Shown here piece by piece: positions 1 to 12,260 of a DNA stretch of 64,000 nucleotides. The notes below the pieces were generated by a model. That model saw only the letters and a list, made by a program, of their open reading frames with translations, searched no databases and was not told the origin of the DNA. The position numbers and the translations under genes are program-made. Source of the stretch: Crambe crambe. Its lineage: Eukaryota; Porifera; Demospongiae; Poecilosclerida; Crambeidae. Within the stretch, counting starts at the first letter, position 1. Each line of letters opens with the position of its first letter. The stretch lies in assembly GCA_963924555.1 (NCBI GenBank), contig OZ004591.1:6138001-6202000 (forward strand), read 5' to 3'.

Positions 1-397
1 ATCCAGACACTACTAAATGCTGACCATCCTCACTCAATGAAAACTTGATAGCAGCTTTGCAGTCTTGTTTTAATGAGCTATACAAAAGAGCCTTCCTTTC
101 AAAGCAAAATGGCTATACCACATCCAAATATTCATACCTCTGAACGGGTCTTTTACCAGTTCTTTTGTCAATGTATTTTTTTCCACCAAACACACAAGAA
201 AAGGTAACAGAATAGTAGACGAGATCTTTTTTAGCTTTCTCTACCCTGAGGGGAACTCTTTTACCGGCAGCTTCGAGAGTCCTGGAGTCACTACGATATA
301 GCTGAACACTACGGTCCTTCTCATATGTAGCAATTTTCTTTTTTAATGCGTCGAATCTCGCAAACTTCTCACTAACAGAAAAACTACAAACTTCCAT
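1..397 (-). CDS. ZSWIM3 N-terminal-like protein, 5' part, runs off the left edge
   Basis: Two exons are visible. Exon 1 is 138-397, starting at the ATG read from 397 back and ending before a GTATGA donor. Exon 2 is 1-77, after a TATAG acceptor. The split Arg/Ser codon keeps the frame and the product continues SLKQDCKAAIKFSLSEDGQ before the edge. The pattern (FARFDALKK, VQLYRSDSRTLE, VTFSCVFGGKKY, then C-K-A-A-I-K-F) is what I know from the N-terminal domain of ZSWIM3-like proteins. These are transposase-derived proteins that often go on to a MULE-type transposase core and a SWIM zinc finger, none of which can be seen here. The domain appears intact in these 112 residues. It could be a host gene or a living transposon. 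No signal peptide is present; a nuclear location is inferred from family only. Confidence 0.6.
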
Positions 398-582
398 AAC
401 GAAGTTTCCCTCTAGCTCTCAAGGTTCAAGGTTCTCACGTGTTTGCGCATGCGCATCTGGATTGCCGGATCTATAGCATAGGATTGCACCGTCCGGTTGC
501 CGAAACAATAGCCACTGCGTACAATAAACTATTATGGGAACTTGTAATGCAAGTAATTACTCGTGCTATTAATCCCAAATAG

Positions 583-651
583 CACTAGCGAGTCAGCCGA
601 GAGATTTCTACTATTAGTATATGTAGAAATCTCTCGGCTGACTCGCTAGTG
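583..651. repeat. Perfect 29 bp inverted repeat with an 11 nt loop
   Basis: 583-611 is the exact reverse complement of 623-651 (CACTAGCGAGTCAGCCGAGA and onward), with loop 612-622. The outer bases CACTAG...CTAGTG suggest a tiny fold-back or MITE core. It lies 190 bp upstream of the minus-strand gene start at 397. Confidence 0.9.
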
Positions 652-1179
652 TGGGGGTTGCTAATGCTCGCCCCAATTAGCTGAATTCTTTTTTACAGCA
701 GTCATGCGGAAATACAGGATAAGGAAAGAAAAGATATTTGTGTACTACAACTTTCAGGAAAAGTACCATGAGTATAAAAACGGTCAAAAATTAGTCAGTT
801 GCCAAGCTACTACTAAAGAGGAAAGACTTAACTGTAAGTGAATTGACTGTGTAGCTATGCTATCATAGTGTCATGCAGTATTCCTTATGCCAAGTGAAGG
901 AAAATGGACTTCTAAGCTATAAATGCATGAAAACCTTTTTTTTTGGCTCAGTCAAACATTGAACTCACCTGTTTACAGGTATACTCAGTCTTTAACATAC
1001 TGAAACTTCCTTCTATGTGTTGTGCACAGGTGCAGAGTGATATTTCATATTATCATCAAAACAGTTTCTTATAAACAAACTCTTCCGTTTCTAAGGTATA
1101 GTGTAAACTAGAAATTAAATATAGCTACAAGTCTTTCAATTGGCCCACATTTTTAAAAATCTATAGCTAATAGTCACTG

Positions 1180-2350
1180 ATGAAAATGAGTGATAATTCC
1201 CCTACTGAGAATAATGCAAATTCCACATCTTCTGCCTCTTCATTAAGAATAAAAGAGAAAAAGGAAGATCAATTGGAAAAGAAATATCGGAGATGGCTTC
1301 AATTTGATATCATTTTGGTAGTCGTTCTGATGATTATTACATGGGGACTTCTTACCTTGCCTATCATTTTCTATTATCATCCTATACCAGTGGTAAGTAC
1401 TAGTACTACAACTGCAGAATAATGCTCCAAGTAGGTAATCATATAAGTTATTGTCAGTTGCAGCCATAGTTAGCTTAATCCTAACTCCATTTTGAAATAA
1501 TTAGGTGACTTTGGTCTATCTGGTGCACATGAACTTTCTCCTTACTATTTTTCCAAGCCAACTTAGTCTAGTGCAACGTAAAGTCTATTGTCAAGAATGA
1601 AGCAGCAAATGGAACCTGGTATAATTATGCATGCTAGTGTCATCCTAAACCAGTACTGCTGAAGAGATCGAAGTTTACTACAGCTAGCATGATGCTAAAT
1701 GACCTATCTCTCTAAACGTTAGCCTGCTGACCAGCTTTGGCAGAGATTTTTAACAGTAAGTAGATTTTTTAACTAGCTCCGAATTTTGCTCCATAATTCA
1801 CGAAAGTAGCTAAGTGCTAGAATGATTATTTTTTGTGGTCGCAAATAGCTGCAGGTTATGGCCATCCAACTTATGCTCTGTGACTCAGTCTGAACTTTTA
1901 GCTGTGCTAGAAGAAAGTCAACAACTCCTTAGTAACAAGATAGCTAGCTACAATAGCACTAGAAAAATTTTAATGTGACTATACCAAAATTAGTTACTAA
2001 AGAACTGAAAGTTAATTACTATATAGCTACTCACCTAAACATCAATTATAAAAATGGCAGCATACATAATAATCTGACGGTAATTCTACATTGAGTTATG
2101 TGGAAACTCCAATAAAGGACTCTCTGAGAAAGGGACAGCCTCCATAAATCGGCTACTCTTTTCTTCAGAGGTTCCGTTGTATAGGCCTCAGGTTCATGGG
2201 CCTCATGGTAGGTAGTACACAAACATTGAATTGTATTTTACGTATACATTGTAGGAGGGAGTGGCAAGGGATGGAAATGGAACAAGCATGTTAATGGATG
2301 GAAACCTTTCCAGTATTATGGATGGAAATAACTCAGGTACGATCCACTAG
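1180..2350 (+). CDS. Possible small single-pass membrane protein (two exons)
   Basis: Exon 1180-1392 encodes 71 residues: a Ser/Asn-rich start, a charged stretch (KEKKEDQLEKKYRRW) and one hydrophobic segment of about 22 residues (FDIILVVVLMIITWGLLTLPII). It ends at a good GTAAGT donor. A TGTAG acceptor at 2254 opens 2255-2350, which adds a Gly/Asn-rich stretch and stops at TAG 2348-2350, giving about 102 residues. A further GTACGA donor at 2337 could splice on instead. The basic segment ahead of the hydrophobic one suggests a cytosolic N terminus. I do not recognise the family. A possible upstream exon (705-832, basic, ending at GTAAGT) could not be joined in frame. Low confidence: coding status rests on splice sites and composition only. 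Confidence 0.3.
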
Positions 2351-2734
2351 GAGTGTAGCTACCTAAAAATTTAATGTGTTGATCCTATAATATACATAGG
2401 CTATAGGTTTAAACTTGACAATTTATTGTTAAAATAGCTACTGGAAGTTAACCTATAGCTAAATTGAAGTAATAGCAGTACATTACTGGTAATTTGAAGT
2501 GCTAGTCTCCTACATAGCTACATGCCACAGATCCTGGCACATGCGAAACTATAGAAGTGCATGTCAAAGATAAAAAACTACACGTACGTACACTATGAGA
2601 AACTAATTACTAGCTATTTCATGGGTGTTTCAACCTAGATTCATGTTAATTCAGTAGTTAATCATTGGTAGCACTAGAAGTGCATCCTGCATACTTCTGA
2701 ATTACACTTGTTGACTTACACATAAATAATCATG

Positions 2735-4445
2735 TGCAGTGCTGGGTCAGGCAGGTTAGGCATTTGCCTGATCAATACAAGCCAACACATCTTTCACATC
2801 CTGTTTTTATGCGGTTTGCTAATATTATTATAGTCAATTTGATTACCGACACCTCCCAGATTCTTTTAGGTTGCAGTTATTATGGGGGAGAGCCTAACTA
2901 ATGAGACTATTTGCCTGATCAATGCACAAAATCACCACTTCTGCCCACATATTGTTGCTAGGGATCCATATAACTCATATAAATTAATGGCATGTAGTCT
3001 GGCGCAGCCAGCCCCAGGCACTTCCGGAATTCCAGCATACACAAAATACTTCGACTTGTTCCCGGTGTCATAAAGTTTTGGGGACCCCGTAGTTTTAGGG
3101 ACCCCCCATCCCCAAATCTACCGTAGATATGGGGACTCCCAAATAGATATAAGGACCCCATCCCAAATGTATGTTTATACAAGATATCTCATCCACAAAT
3201 CTACATAGACATCAGTAATAGTTAAATCCACACCTTTTATATTAAATCTTGGCCTTAGGGTGGCTGTTCAAAGTATGGTAGCTGAGTCTAACTCATTATT
3301 ATTATTATTAGTAGTAGTAGTAGTAGTAGTAATAGTAGTAGTAGTAGTAGTAGTACAGGCCCATAGCCAGAGTTTTGCAAGGGGGGGTTCTAAAATATCT
3401 GCGCAGTAGCGCGGAAAAATTTTTGGCCTGACCACGCCCACTTTCGTATAATCACACCCTCTTTTGATAAAAACAATGACTTAGCTAGCAGCTGCAATGC
3501 AGGATATGAAGGTAGGGAAAGTATGAAGATGAGTAGATGATGAAGATGGTACGACTTCTTCACAATCTGCTAGCTAGCTATACCTGTACAGTTTTTACAG
3601 CAAGATTTATACTTTATAGTCATAGTCTCAGGCACTAAGCCACTAACTGCTCAGTAGGGCTGAGTTATAAGTAAAAATGACCTTTTCTGGACGAAAATAA
3701 TAAGTCTCACTCGTTTCTCTCTCGCTTAGAGCGATTACACGAACGAACCCGAGTACGCGCATAGCGCGCGCGCTTAAAATTTTTGAAAAGGTGGTTCGAC
3801 CGAACCACCCGAACCACCCGAACCACCCCTGGCTACGCCCATGTAGTAGTAGTAGTAGTAGTGCTATTTGGATAAAATAGGGTTCTGAAATAGTCCATGC
3901 ATGGTTGCCAAAATTGTGCGAGCGAAGCAAGTACAATTTGGCAACCAAAGGGCAATTTCAGAACCAAAATAGCACAACTAACCCACCTATCACAGGCTAA
4001 TAGTATTATACAAATAGCCAAAGCCAAAGCTCTTCAAATAGCCAACACTATTTCAAGCAAGTAGCCCACAATAACTGCATCATAACTGAGGTATTATGGA
4101 GGCAAGCCAATAACTGCATCACTAGCTACCAAGGATTTCCAAAAGTACTGAACAATCGCACTCTCTGATATAAAAGCTGCAAGAGCTGGGGGTCCCTAGA
4201 CATAGGTGTAGTGCTGGGGCAGGTCAGGCATTTATACAAGCCAACATATCTTCCACATCCTGATGGCCTCACTTCAGGGAGAGTCTAGCTACAACATTAA
4301 TGCAGTTTGCATAACTTCAGTAATTAGTAATTTTGATAGCTACCGACACCTCCAGATTCTTCATACCACTCAGGTTACAGTTAATGGGGGAGAGCCTAGC
4401 TGACCAGTGGGAGTATTTGCCTGACCAATGCACAAAACACTGCTA
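2735..4445. repeat. Dispersed duplication: 2735-2945 repeated at 4200-4445
   Basis: Both segments share AGTGCTGGG(T/G)CAGG, ACAAGCCAACA, TACCGACACCTCC, GGGGGAGAGCCTA and CCTGA(T/C)CAATGCACAAAA in the same order. Each is associated with short runs like GGGGTCCCCAAATCTACC (3071-3180 and 4480-4535). They look like two diverged copies of an unknown non-coding repeat. Between them, 3295-3358 is a (TAG/TAT)n trinucleotide tract and 3360-4190 shows no gene. Confidence 0.65.
2987..3064 (-). pseudogene. Antisense fragment of the receptor's first exon
   Basis: Read on the minus strand, this segment matches the first exon of the receptor at 8156-10343. It shares GAACAAGTCGAAGTATT and then TTCCGGAAGTGCCTGGGGCT and the bases that follow. 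About 14 bases are missing in the middle, and the copy has no continuation on either side. It is an inverted, truncated partial duplicate lying 5 kb upstream of its source. Confidence 0.7.
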
Positions 4446-4589
4446 GTTACACCTCTGCTAGTCTGCTAGACAAAACAGGCTGGGGTCCCCATATCTACAT
4501 AGGGGTCCCCAAATCTACCGTAGATATGGGGACGGGCCGCCTATAGACTAATACAAAAGTGAAATTCTAGTCCCCCCACTTAGACCTAA

Positions 4590-4720
4590 CAAAAGCTACT
4601 GTGAATGATTATCCAGCCTACTAGAGCCTACTACAATGTGCAGACCAAGTTTCAGGACCAGGGAGCTTACCGTTTCAGAAATACGGCAAGCAGGTAAATC
4701 GCTGGATTCTTCTTCTTCTC

Positions 4721-4755
<35 letters not shown>

Positions 4756-6415
4756 GACAACCATATCTCTCGAACCACTCAAGCTACAGCTATGCAAATT
4801 CTACGAACTACGATCTTTTCTACCTGTTGATCCTCGAAAGAGTCGATGAAAAAGGAGACACTACGGAGCACAGCACTCGACTAATTCAGTTAGTGGAAGC
4901 CATCTTTTCTATAATACGCATGCGCATGTATTTGATATCCAATTATTTGAAATTATAATATTACTCAGCTGTCTAGCTAGCTAACCAGCTCTAGATAATG
5001 ATGATAGAATCAACTCGGAGATTTAGATTCACCAATCCATCTACCGATAGACTCTATTTCAGCATCTTCGACCTCCTCCAAGTATAGTAATGATTGGGCT
5101 GCTGTGCTATTGGAGAACTATTCTTCTTTCATCTGTCCCTGCATACATATAGAAGAATGGACTCTATACATAGCTAAAACCATAAAAGAGAGGAAAAAAA
5201 GACCAGGAACAAGTAAGGGAAAAAGCATTTCGTGAAATGAAAAAAGATGTAGGGATGACCACTGCTCAAAAAAGTAAGGAAGCAAGAAGGATGGAAATGG
5301 GATCAATCTTTGTTCTGTATCCAGCCAACAATCCCTATACATATACGTCAGGTAGCTTCAGATTATAATGCAGTAATGTACGTATATGTAGGGATTATTG
5401 GCTGGATACAGAACAAAGATTGATCCCATTTTCATCCTTCTTGTTTCCTTACTTTTTTGAGCAGTGGTCATCCCTACATCTTTTTTCATTTCACAAAATA
5501 CTTTTCCCTTATTATTATTCTTTTATTCTTAGACAACCATATCTCTCGAACCACTCAAGCTACAGCTATGATTTCTGGATAAATCCACTCCAAATTCTAC
5601 AAACTACGATCTTTTCTACTCGTTGATCCTCGAAAGAGTCGATGAAAAAGTAGACACCTCGGAGCGCAGCACTCGACTAATTCAATTAGTAGCCATCTTT
5701 TCTATAATACGCATGCGCATATATTTGATATCCAATTATTCGAAATTATAATATTACTCAGCTGCTAGCTAGTGGAGTGTGTCAGACCTTAATCCTGGGC
5801 CTGGAGTACTCCATAAAGACATTCCATTGTAGGGAGTCCAACATAAAGCATGGAGGTGCTCTAGATAATGATGATAGACTACAGTATCAACTCGGGGATT
5901 TAGATTCACCAGTCCATCTACCGGTAGACTCTATTTCAGCATCTTCGACCTCCAAGTATAGCTCAACAATAACACAACACCTTGACTCCTTGATAATGAT
6001 TGGGCTAACTATTCTTCTTTCATCTGTCCCTGCATTCATATAGAAGAATGAACTCTATACATAGCTAAAACCATAAAAGAGAGGGAAAAAAGGCCAGGAA
6101 CAAGTAAGGGGAAAAGCATTTCGTGAAATGAAAAAAGATGTAGGGATGACCACTGCTCAAAAAAGTAAGGAAACAAGAAGGATGGAAATGGATCAATCTT
6201 TGTTCTGTACATCCAGCCAACAATCCCTACATAGCTATATGTCAGGTAGCTTCAGATCATAATGCAGTAATGTACGTATATGTAGGGATTGTTGGCTGGA
6301 TATACAGAACAAAGATTGATCCCATTTCCATCCTTCTTGTTTCCTTACTTTTTTGAGCAGTGGTCATCCCTACATCTTTTTTCATTTCACGAAATGCTTT
6401 TTCCCTTATATGATA
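4590..6415. repeat. Tandem pair of fold-back units
   Basis: Two fold-backs occur about 0.9 kb apart. Arms 5215-5346 and 5384-5512 are inverted copies of each other, and so are 6104-6235 and 6279-6412. The arms share GGCTGGATACAGAACAAAG and TTTTTTGAGCAGTGGTCATC. The unit preceding each (CAACCATATCTCTCGAACCA at about 4758 and 5534, ACTCGACTAATTCA at about 4877 and 5669) is also duplicated directly. No protein pattern was recognised in any frame. Confidence 0.75.
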
Positions 6416-6499
6416 TTAATTTTTAGTGTCGTAAAATGACGTTGTCTTGTTTAATTGTCATAGCAACACATCTCGCGCAAATAAAATGGCTTCCCGATC

Positions 6500-8105
6500 C
6501 CGTCAGGAGTGATATGGGGCCCCCCGTGATATGGGGCCCCCCCGGCTGTATATCACTAGTGAAATGGGGCCCCCCAGGGGGGCCTCATAGCGCTAGTATT
6601 TTGGGGCTCCCCCAGTGAAATAGGGCCCACACACGCGTGCTGGCAATCAGCTGGGAATAGCTATCATCAAAGAGTACTTAACAGGTGGAGTGTGTCCTGA
6701 TGGCTATGACAAGCAGTCTAAGAATGGTCTTAGAAAGAGAAGGAGGAAGATCCAGCAGCATATAAAAATTGCTATAGCTAGGTGCTAGACTGATGTGTTG
6801 ATTTGGTGGGCAGAGCTTCTTGGAGTTAGCCCCTGCCCTGTTCATCTAGGCATGCATAGCTAGCTCAGGGGGCTAACCGTGTGAGGTAGGACGCCATTGA
6901 CTTGGGCTAGCTGGTATGCATTGCATACAAGAGGCAAGGATACATAGTTTCTATATAGATTCCTCATAGCTAGCTACAGTATTCTAATGGTGTGTTAGTC
7001 AGTTGGAGTATTATAACCACGATCGAGTGTAAATTTTCTGACTTGCTTCATAGACTCTGTGACATTGACCATGCAGACTGAGACACTTTTCTAGTGTCAT
7101 GTGACATAGCTTACTGAGTAGAAATAGGGAGTTAGATAGCTATTTTGTGGTAGAACTATCCAATTGTGGATCAAGACATTTTCTCATCTAGCATGCGACA
7201 TATAATTTCACCACGCTTCTTCCACGCTTCTTCCAAGGTGATTTTTATAGCTAGACTGGAGAAAACCACCAATCTCTCTCTCGCATCCATGCAGTGACAA
7301 TGAGGATTTCATTATTCACTGAGGGGGGACATTATGTCCTAGGGGGACATTACTCACTGGTGAAAATTGTCCATTTTGGGAGGACAATATTTAGGCACCA
7401 TCACAGTTAGCTATACTGTAAAGTTAAGCTTTTATTTTGTTAGGAAGCTTGGAAAATTGAGGGAGCCCCATATCACTGACTGGTCCCTATAGCAAAAGCT
7501 TTTATTTTGCTATAGGAAGCTTGGAAAATTGAGGGAGCCCCATATCACTGACTGGTCCCTATAGCTTTTATTTTGCTAGGAAGCTTGGAAAATTGAGGGA
7601 GCCCCATATCACTGACTGGTCCCTATAGCTTTTATTTTGCTAAGAAGCTTGGAAAATTGAGGGGGCCCCATATCACTGACTGGTCCCTATAGCAAAAGCT
7701 TTTATTTTGCTAGGAAGCTTGGAAAATTGAGGGAGCCCCATATCACTGACTGGTCCCTATAGCAAAAGCTTTTATTTTGCGGAAAATTGAGGGAGCCCCA
7801 TATCACTGACTGGTCCCTATAGCAAAAGCTTTTATTTTGCGGAAAATTGAGGGAGCCCCATATCACTGACTGGTCCCTATAGCAAAAAAATTGAGGGAGC
7901 CCCATATCACTGACTGGTCCCTATAGCAAAAGCTTTTATTTTGCTAGAAAGCTTGGAAAATTGAGGGGGCCCCATATCACTGACTGGCTATAGCGCTAGG
8001 AATATGGGTCCCCATAACCCTAGTTGCATGGGCCCCCCCAGCCCTAAATCTCTAGTGATTTGGGGATGGGGGGCCCCAAAACCAGGGGGCCTTATTTCAC
8101 TACTA
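6500..8105. repeat. Tandem satellite with GC-clamped borders
   Basis: 7430-7990 is an array of about nine copies of a 57-75 bp unit with the core ATATCACTGACTGGTCCCTA, AGCAAAAGCTTTTATTTTGC and GGAAAATTGAGGGAGCCCC. Both borders (6510-6625 and 7985-8105) carry GGGGCCCCCC blocks and the word AGCGCTAG. The whole may therefore be a single repeat-bearing element. Open frames inside it come from the repeat. 6640-7425 shows no gene. Confidence 0.75.
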
Positions 8106-8155
8106 CACCGTTATAATTATGGTTGTTATAGCTACCATGATCATTAAATGTCATA

Positions 8156-10343
8156 ATGTGTCAGTTAATGATATTCATCGTTTTAGCAGGATTTCTGCTA
8201 AACAGGAACAAGTCGAAGTATTGTGTGTTACCAGACCCTTGCACTGGAGTTCCGGAAGTGCCTGGGGCTGGCTGCGCCAGACTAAATGGCATGCCGGTTG
8301 CATGGTTTAAACATGGAACTGGCTTGTCCTACACTGTGTCCTGTAAATGCTTTCAAGTTCATTGAACTGCTTCTTTGAATAGCTACCTTCATCTAGCAGA
8401 GGTGTAGCTAGCAGTTTGTGTAGCTAGTGTCTTACAAATATTTTAATTCAGGTGCTGATGTACCACTTCTCAACTGCAGAGAGGACTTCTTTCGTGACCC
8501 ACTGTTTAATAATGCATGTGTTCCTATATGCCCGGACTGGCAGCAAGGCTCAGATGCAGATACCATCAGCATTGATGTTGTGGTTTTTCTGTCCTACTCC
8601 ATTGGGTTTATCATGGCCATTATCATAATAGTCATCTCTGTGTTTAGAAGAAAGACAATGTAAGTAACTTTCAAGAAATATACTAGAGCTGTATTCTATA
8701 CTTCAACTGAGGAATATTTCTATGGTCTAATAGTAGCTAATTATGTATTCTTTTCAGGTTTGCCTTCCCAAACTCTCTTGTTGTCTACATGAGCATCATT
8801 TATATTGTTCAAAGTAAGCTACTGATACCACCAACTCTTCAAATATTAACTTTGATTAATTGTATAGATTTCTTTTATATTGTCACATACTTTGATCGTG
8901 GTGGTCTTTATTGCACATCAAGGAATGTTTTCTTTACATTCACCAATGTCGCACCATACTGTGTCATATCAGGTGATTTAGCTGTCTATAATTTCTTAGC
9001 TTCATTGCCAGAGGGAATTTAAGTGGTAGCTATAATAGCAACTCCATGCAGCCTAAAAGGTTTTGAACATAGCTAACCCTTTCATGTGAGCTACTACGTA
9101 TTTCATGTAATGGCTTTTTACTTCATTTTTTAGGGATGGTACAAGTTTACAGTACCCTCTCTCTGGCACTCTGGTGGTTCATGCTCGCTGCTGCTCTTTC
9201 CTGGAAAATCTGGTTCCCTATCAAAGCCAAGATGTTTGAAAAAAATGGTCGAGACAAGTTGATCCACATAAGTTGTGCATTGGCTGGATTTCTCATTCCT
9301 TTTATACCTATAATAGCACACATGGCAACCTTTGCAAAGACAGCTAATTCTGACCCAAATCTATCTTTTTTATCTGGAGGACTTGGTTTTGCTTTCGTGC
9401 GATACCCTCCTCTACCTTGCAATGGGCTTAATGTTGAAGTCGTCTTTTACACCAACATTTTCCCTGCAGATATCATTCTCACTGCAGGAATTACTCTCAT
9501 ATTGTTGATGCTTTTGCGTGTGCATAGAGTGAGTAGTTATAATGTGTTTGTTTACAGTAAAACCTAGCAACCATGTGTGCAAGCAGAAAAGGTCTCTTAA
9601 TGGAGGATGAAGTATGTAGTAGAACTACAGTTGGGATATGGCAAGTGATGGCTTCTAAATACATGCTGGCCATGACTATAGCTATCATAAAATGGGATCA
9701 AAAATCAATTGTATGAAACAAGCTGGAATCAGAGTTTTTCTCACTTAATCATTAATTTTGGGTATTTAATTACCATTATTGAACAAAATCATGCACATGT
9801 CATTGCAGTTTACAAAGTTCTAATATAATACTAAGTCTGTAGACACCATATAATATCACTAAGATGAAACTAAAACTTTAAATTTATAATTTTTCTGTTT
9901 CTCTCATTGTATAGCATCACATCCTCTACAAAGCAGCTAATCAGAAAAATCCTTTCAGTTTTGGTATTGCCGAGCGAAAATTGTTCATTGTTTTCATCCA
10001 CTATGTGATTCAAGCTGCAATTAATCTGACCGCTTTTACAGACTTGATTAATAGACTTGATTTGTTTCGAACCGAGTTTACCAACTATTTAATGTGTGAG
10101 CTGCCTGGTCATGATCCTTTAAATCCTTGCGATCGAAGCAAGTTTGAGCGCTACTCTTTGAGCACTGCACTTATTATCTTTTCTTTTGCTTTTCATGGAA
10201 CACTGCCAGTTGGAAACTTGATTTTCACAATCAGTGTTGTACACATGAAGAAACAGTGCAAAATATTTTGTAGCAAGATCAAGTCCATCTCATCCAGCAG
10301 CACTAAGTCCAGCTCAGTGCCAGTAACACAAGAACATTTATAA
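8156..10343 (+). CDS. Frizzled-like seven-transmembrane receptor with a short ectodomain
   Basis: Six exons: 8156-8342, 8452-8659, 8758-8813, 8868-8972, 9134-9528 and 9915-10343. All have GT-AG borders, and together they give 459 residues in one frame. The start was chosen because MCQLMIFIVLAGFLL is a good signal peptide. An ectodomain of about 85 residues has several cysteines, ending in C85-VPIC-PDW before TM1 (about 104-127). TM2 (about 138-160), TM3 with a Trp pair at 199-200 (LWWFMLAAALSWKIW) and four more segments follow. The WW..L.A..W pattern of TM3 is the Frizzled/Smoothened hallmark. The tail is short, Ser-rich and ends QEHL; no KTxxxW motif was seen. The roughly 120-residue cysteine-rich Wnt-binding domain is absent. 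The ligand is unknown. It could equally be called a sponge-specific family 2-like GPCR. Confidence 0.75.
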
Positions 10344-10688
10344 GTATGAAAGATACTTTTATTTTTGAAACATCACATAATTTTACCTATGTAGCTATTT
10401 AGCTACTGTTTGATGTTAGTTAGTAATGACTGTGACTTTTAAATTCCTCTCGAGATTGAATTGCTATTTATGTTGCAATTATGTTGATATAGCTATATAG
10501 CTAGCTAATATCATGCATTGTCTTTAGAATAGTTATGTGTTAATTATATTGATATAGCCTAGAAGGGAGAGCTAGAGGGCCTGGACACTGTTTGCGCATG
10601 CTCTATTTCCCCAGAAAATCTTTGTAAGCACTTATATGGCCATACCCTAAAATCAAGATTGTATTCAATAATGATAGTGAGGCCTGAA

Positions 10689-10873
10689 AGTAAGGTAAAG
10701 CGGGGCTATTTCGAACGGCGGGGCTATTCCGTAGGATCGAGCTATTTTGAAAGATATATTCTACTATTATAGTAGATTATATCCTCCAACATTGAGCTCA
10801 GAAGTCTCAGAAATATTTGAACCTACGCTACAGAATAGCCCCGCCGTTCGAAATACCCCCGCTTTACCTTACT
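10689..10873. mobile_element. 185 bp MITE with 46 bp terminal inverted repeats
   Basis: Arms 10689-10734 and 10828-10873 are inverted copies (AGTAAGGTAAAGCGGGG, TATTTCGAACGGCGGGGCTA) with two or three differences. The interior is about 93 bp and non-coding. Flanking duplications are not clear. Confidence 0.8.
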
Positions 10874-10889
10874 TACCTTACTCAATTCC

Positions 10890-11213
10890 TTGCCTTGCTA
10901 TCGACAGTGCTATTGTCAGTGCCTTGCTATCGACAAGATCCGGTGTAGTGGTACCGATGGCAAGTGTAGAAACTGTGCGTGTGTGAAGGCAGGGAGGATT
11001 TGCACCACCTGCCTGCCTGCTAGAAGGGGCAAATGCTCGAACATGATGCAGCCATCAGCCCCACGCTCAGCGCCAGTTCTAACTTCGACGACCAGTACAC
11101 AACAGCCAGCTGCCACTAACTCGACTTGTGCACTAACTCGACTTGTGCACTGTGAACATGGACACAAGTATAATGATAGCTACAGGTTGATGAAGAGAGA
11201 AAATTATCCCTGA
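10890..11213 (+). other. Cys-rich open segment, possible exon remnant
   Basis: One frame reads CSGTDGKCRNCACVKAGR followed by ICTTCLPARRGKCSN, a CxxC / CxC / CxxCLP pattern. I associate it with uncharacterised repeat- or transposon-linked proteins of cnidarians and sponges. A Ser/Thr-rich stretch follows and the frame then enters the retrotransposon remnant. There is no clear start or splice context, so it is listed as a remnant. Confidence 0.25.
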
Positions 11214-11510
11214 AGTGGTTCCATAAAAAGTTCACTAAATTGTGCTTAATCGTGGCAATTGACAATTCAAGATTGAAAGGAGGGAGAGAGTTCCAAAGTC
11301 TGGGTATTCTGTTAAAGAAAAAATGTCTGGATCTGTTGATTTGACCATACACATGGGATAGTTTTAGTCCCGTGGACGACCTGGTTCCCCTTGCACTGAA
11401 CTGAATAAAACTGAGCAGGTCAAAATCCTTGTTGACAGATTTGAAATTGGATAGAGCAGCTGCAGGAGGTGGATGTGTCTTCTCCCACAGAGTGAGGAGG
11501 TCAAAAAATA
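11120..11510 (-). pseudogene. Non-LTR retrotransposon (LINE) reverse-transcriptase C-terminal remnant
   Basis: Read on the minus strand, the segment keeps the typical end of a non-LTR retrotransposon ORF: DLLTLWEK, then GTRSSTGLKL, RHFFFNRIPRLWNSLPP, and a TIKHNLVNFLWNHFRDNF-like end. The catalytic YxDD region and everything upstream are missing, so this is a 5'-truncated copy, as is usual for LINEs. The minus orientation places the retroelement 3' end near 11120. Confidence 0.75.
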
Positions 11511-11617
11511 ATGTAGCAATTCATTCATTTAGCTTCAGATCTGTAGAATGTTAATGAATTCATTTGTCATAACAGTAAATGTTTATTTGATAAAATTTTC
11601 AATTTTATTGTTAAAAT

Positions 11618-12260
11618 GTACGTGGGGGGGGGGGGGGGGGGGTTTAGCCCCCAAAGCCACCTTATCAACATCTATGCAATCATAATTCACGGTTCCTCTG
11701 TCTCAGTTCCAGTGGAGTAACTAACTATAGCTAGCTAACTATAGCTAGCTATGTATGATCTTTGATGGGTGTGATATCTTATAATACATAAATGTAGCTA
11801 CAGATATATAGTTATGTATAGCTATATAGCTATTTTTGTCCAGATGATGAAAAAATCTAACTTTATTAAGTCCCTTGGACAAAAAATTTGTAATGTCCAG
11901 AAGAAATATATAGCTAGAGTCTCCTGGACAGAATGTAGCTAGCTATAGCTGTCATATTCTATCTGAGCAAAATAATATAACTGCTTAGATGAAAGCAGTG
12001 TCCCATGGATAAAAAATAAATACGTCTGGACAAAAAATAAGGGGATAATATTGGGGGACAAAATATGGCAAGAGGGGACCAAATATTGCAACCATATTTG
12101 GTCCATGAGGACAAGATATGGCTGCCATATTTTGTCCAGACAAAATATGGCAGCCATATCTTGTCCTCATGGACCAAATCTAGCAGGACCAAATATGGCA
12201 TGACAGTTCTGAGTGTCCAGATTTTTTCTGGACGGATGTACGTAACGCGTCATATTTCGT
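11618..12260. repeat. Palindromic and simple repeats, including a 41 bp perfect palindrome
   Basis: 12096-12136 is the exact reverse complement of 12139-12179, with a 2 nt centre (GACAAAATATGGCAGCCATA). Shorter copies of GGACCAAATATGG and TGTCC surround it from 11830 to 12230. A run of about 19 G lies at 11624-11642. No gene is seen. Confidence 0.85.

Noticed and set aside
1180..2336. Joining the small membrane-protein exons to the Frizzled-like receptor
   Set aside because: The phase-1 donor at 2336 joined to an acceptor at 8204 gives a frame that stops within the exon, and the receptor has its own signal peptide at 8156.
7430..7990. CRISPR-like array of regular repeats
   Set aside because: Units are contiguous and near-identical with no unique spacers, in a eukaryotic intron-bearing context; it is a tandem satellite. 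The same holds for 55300-55890.
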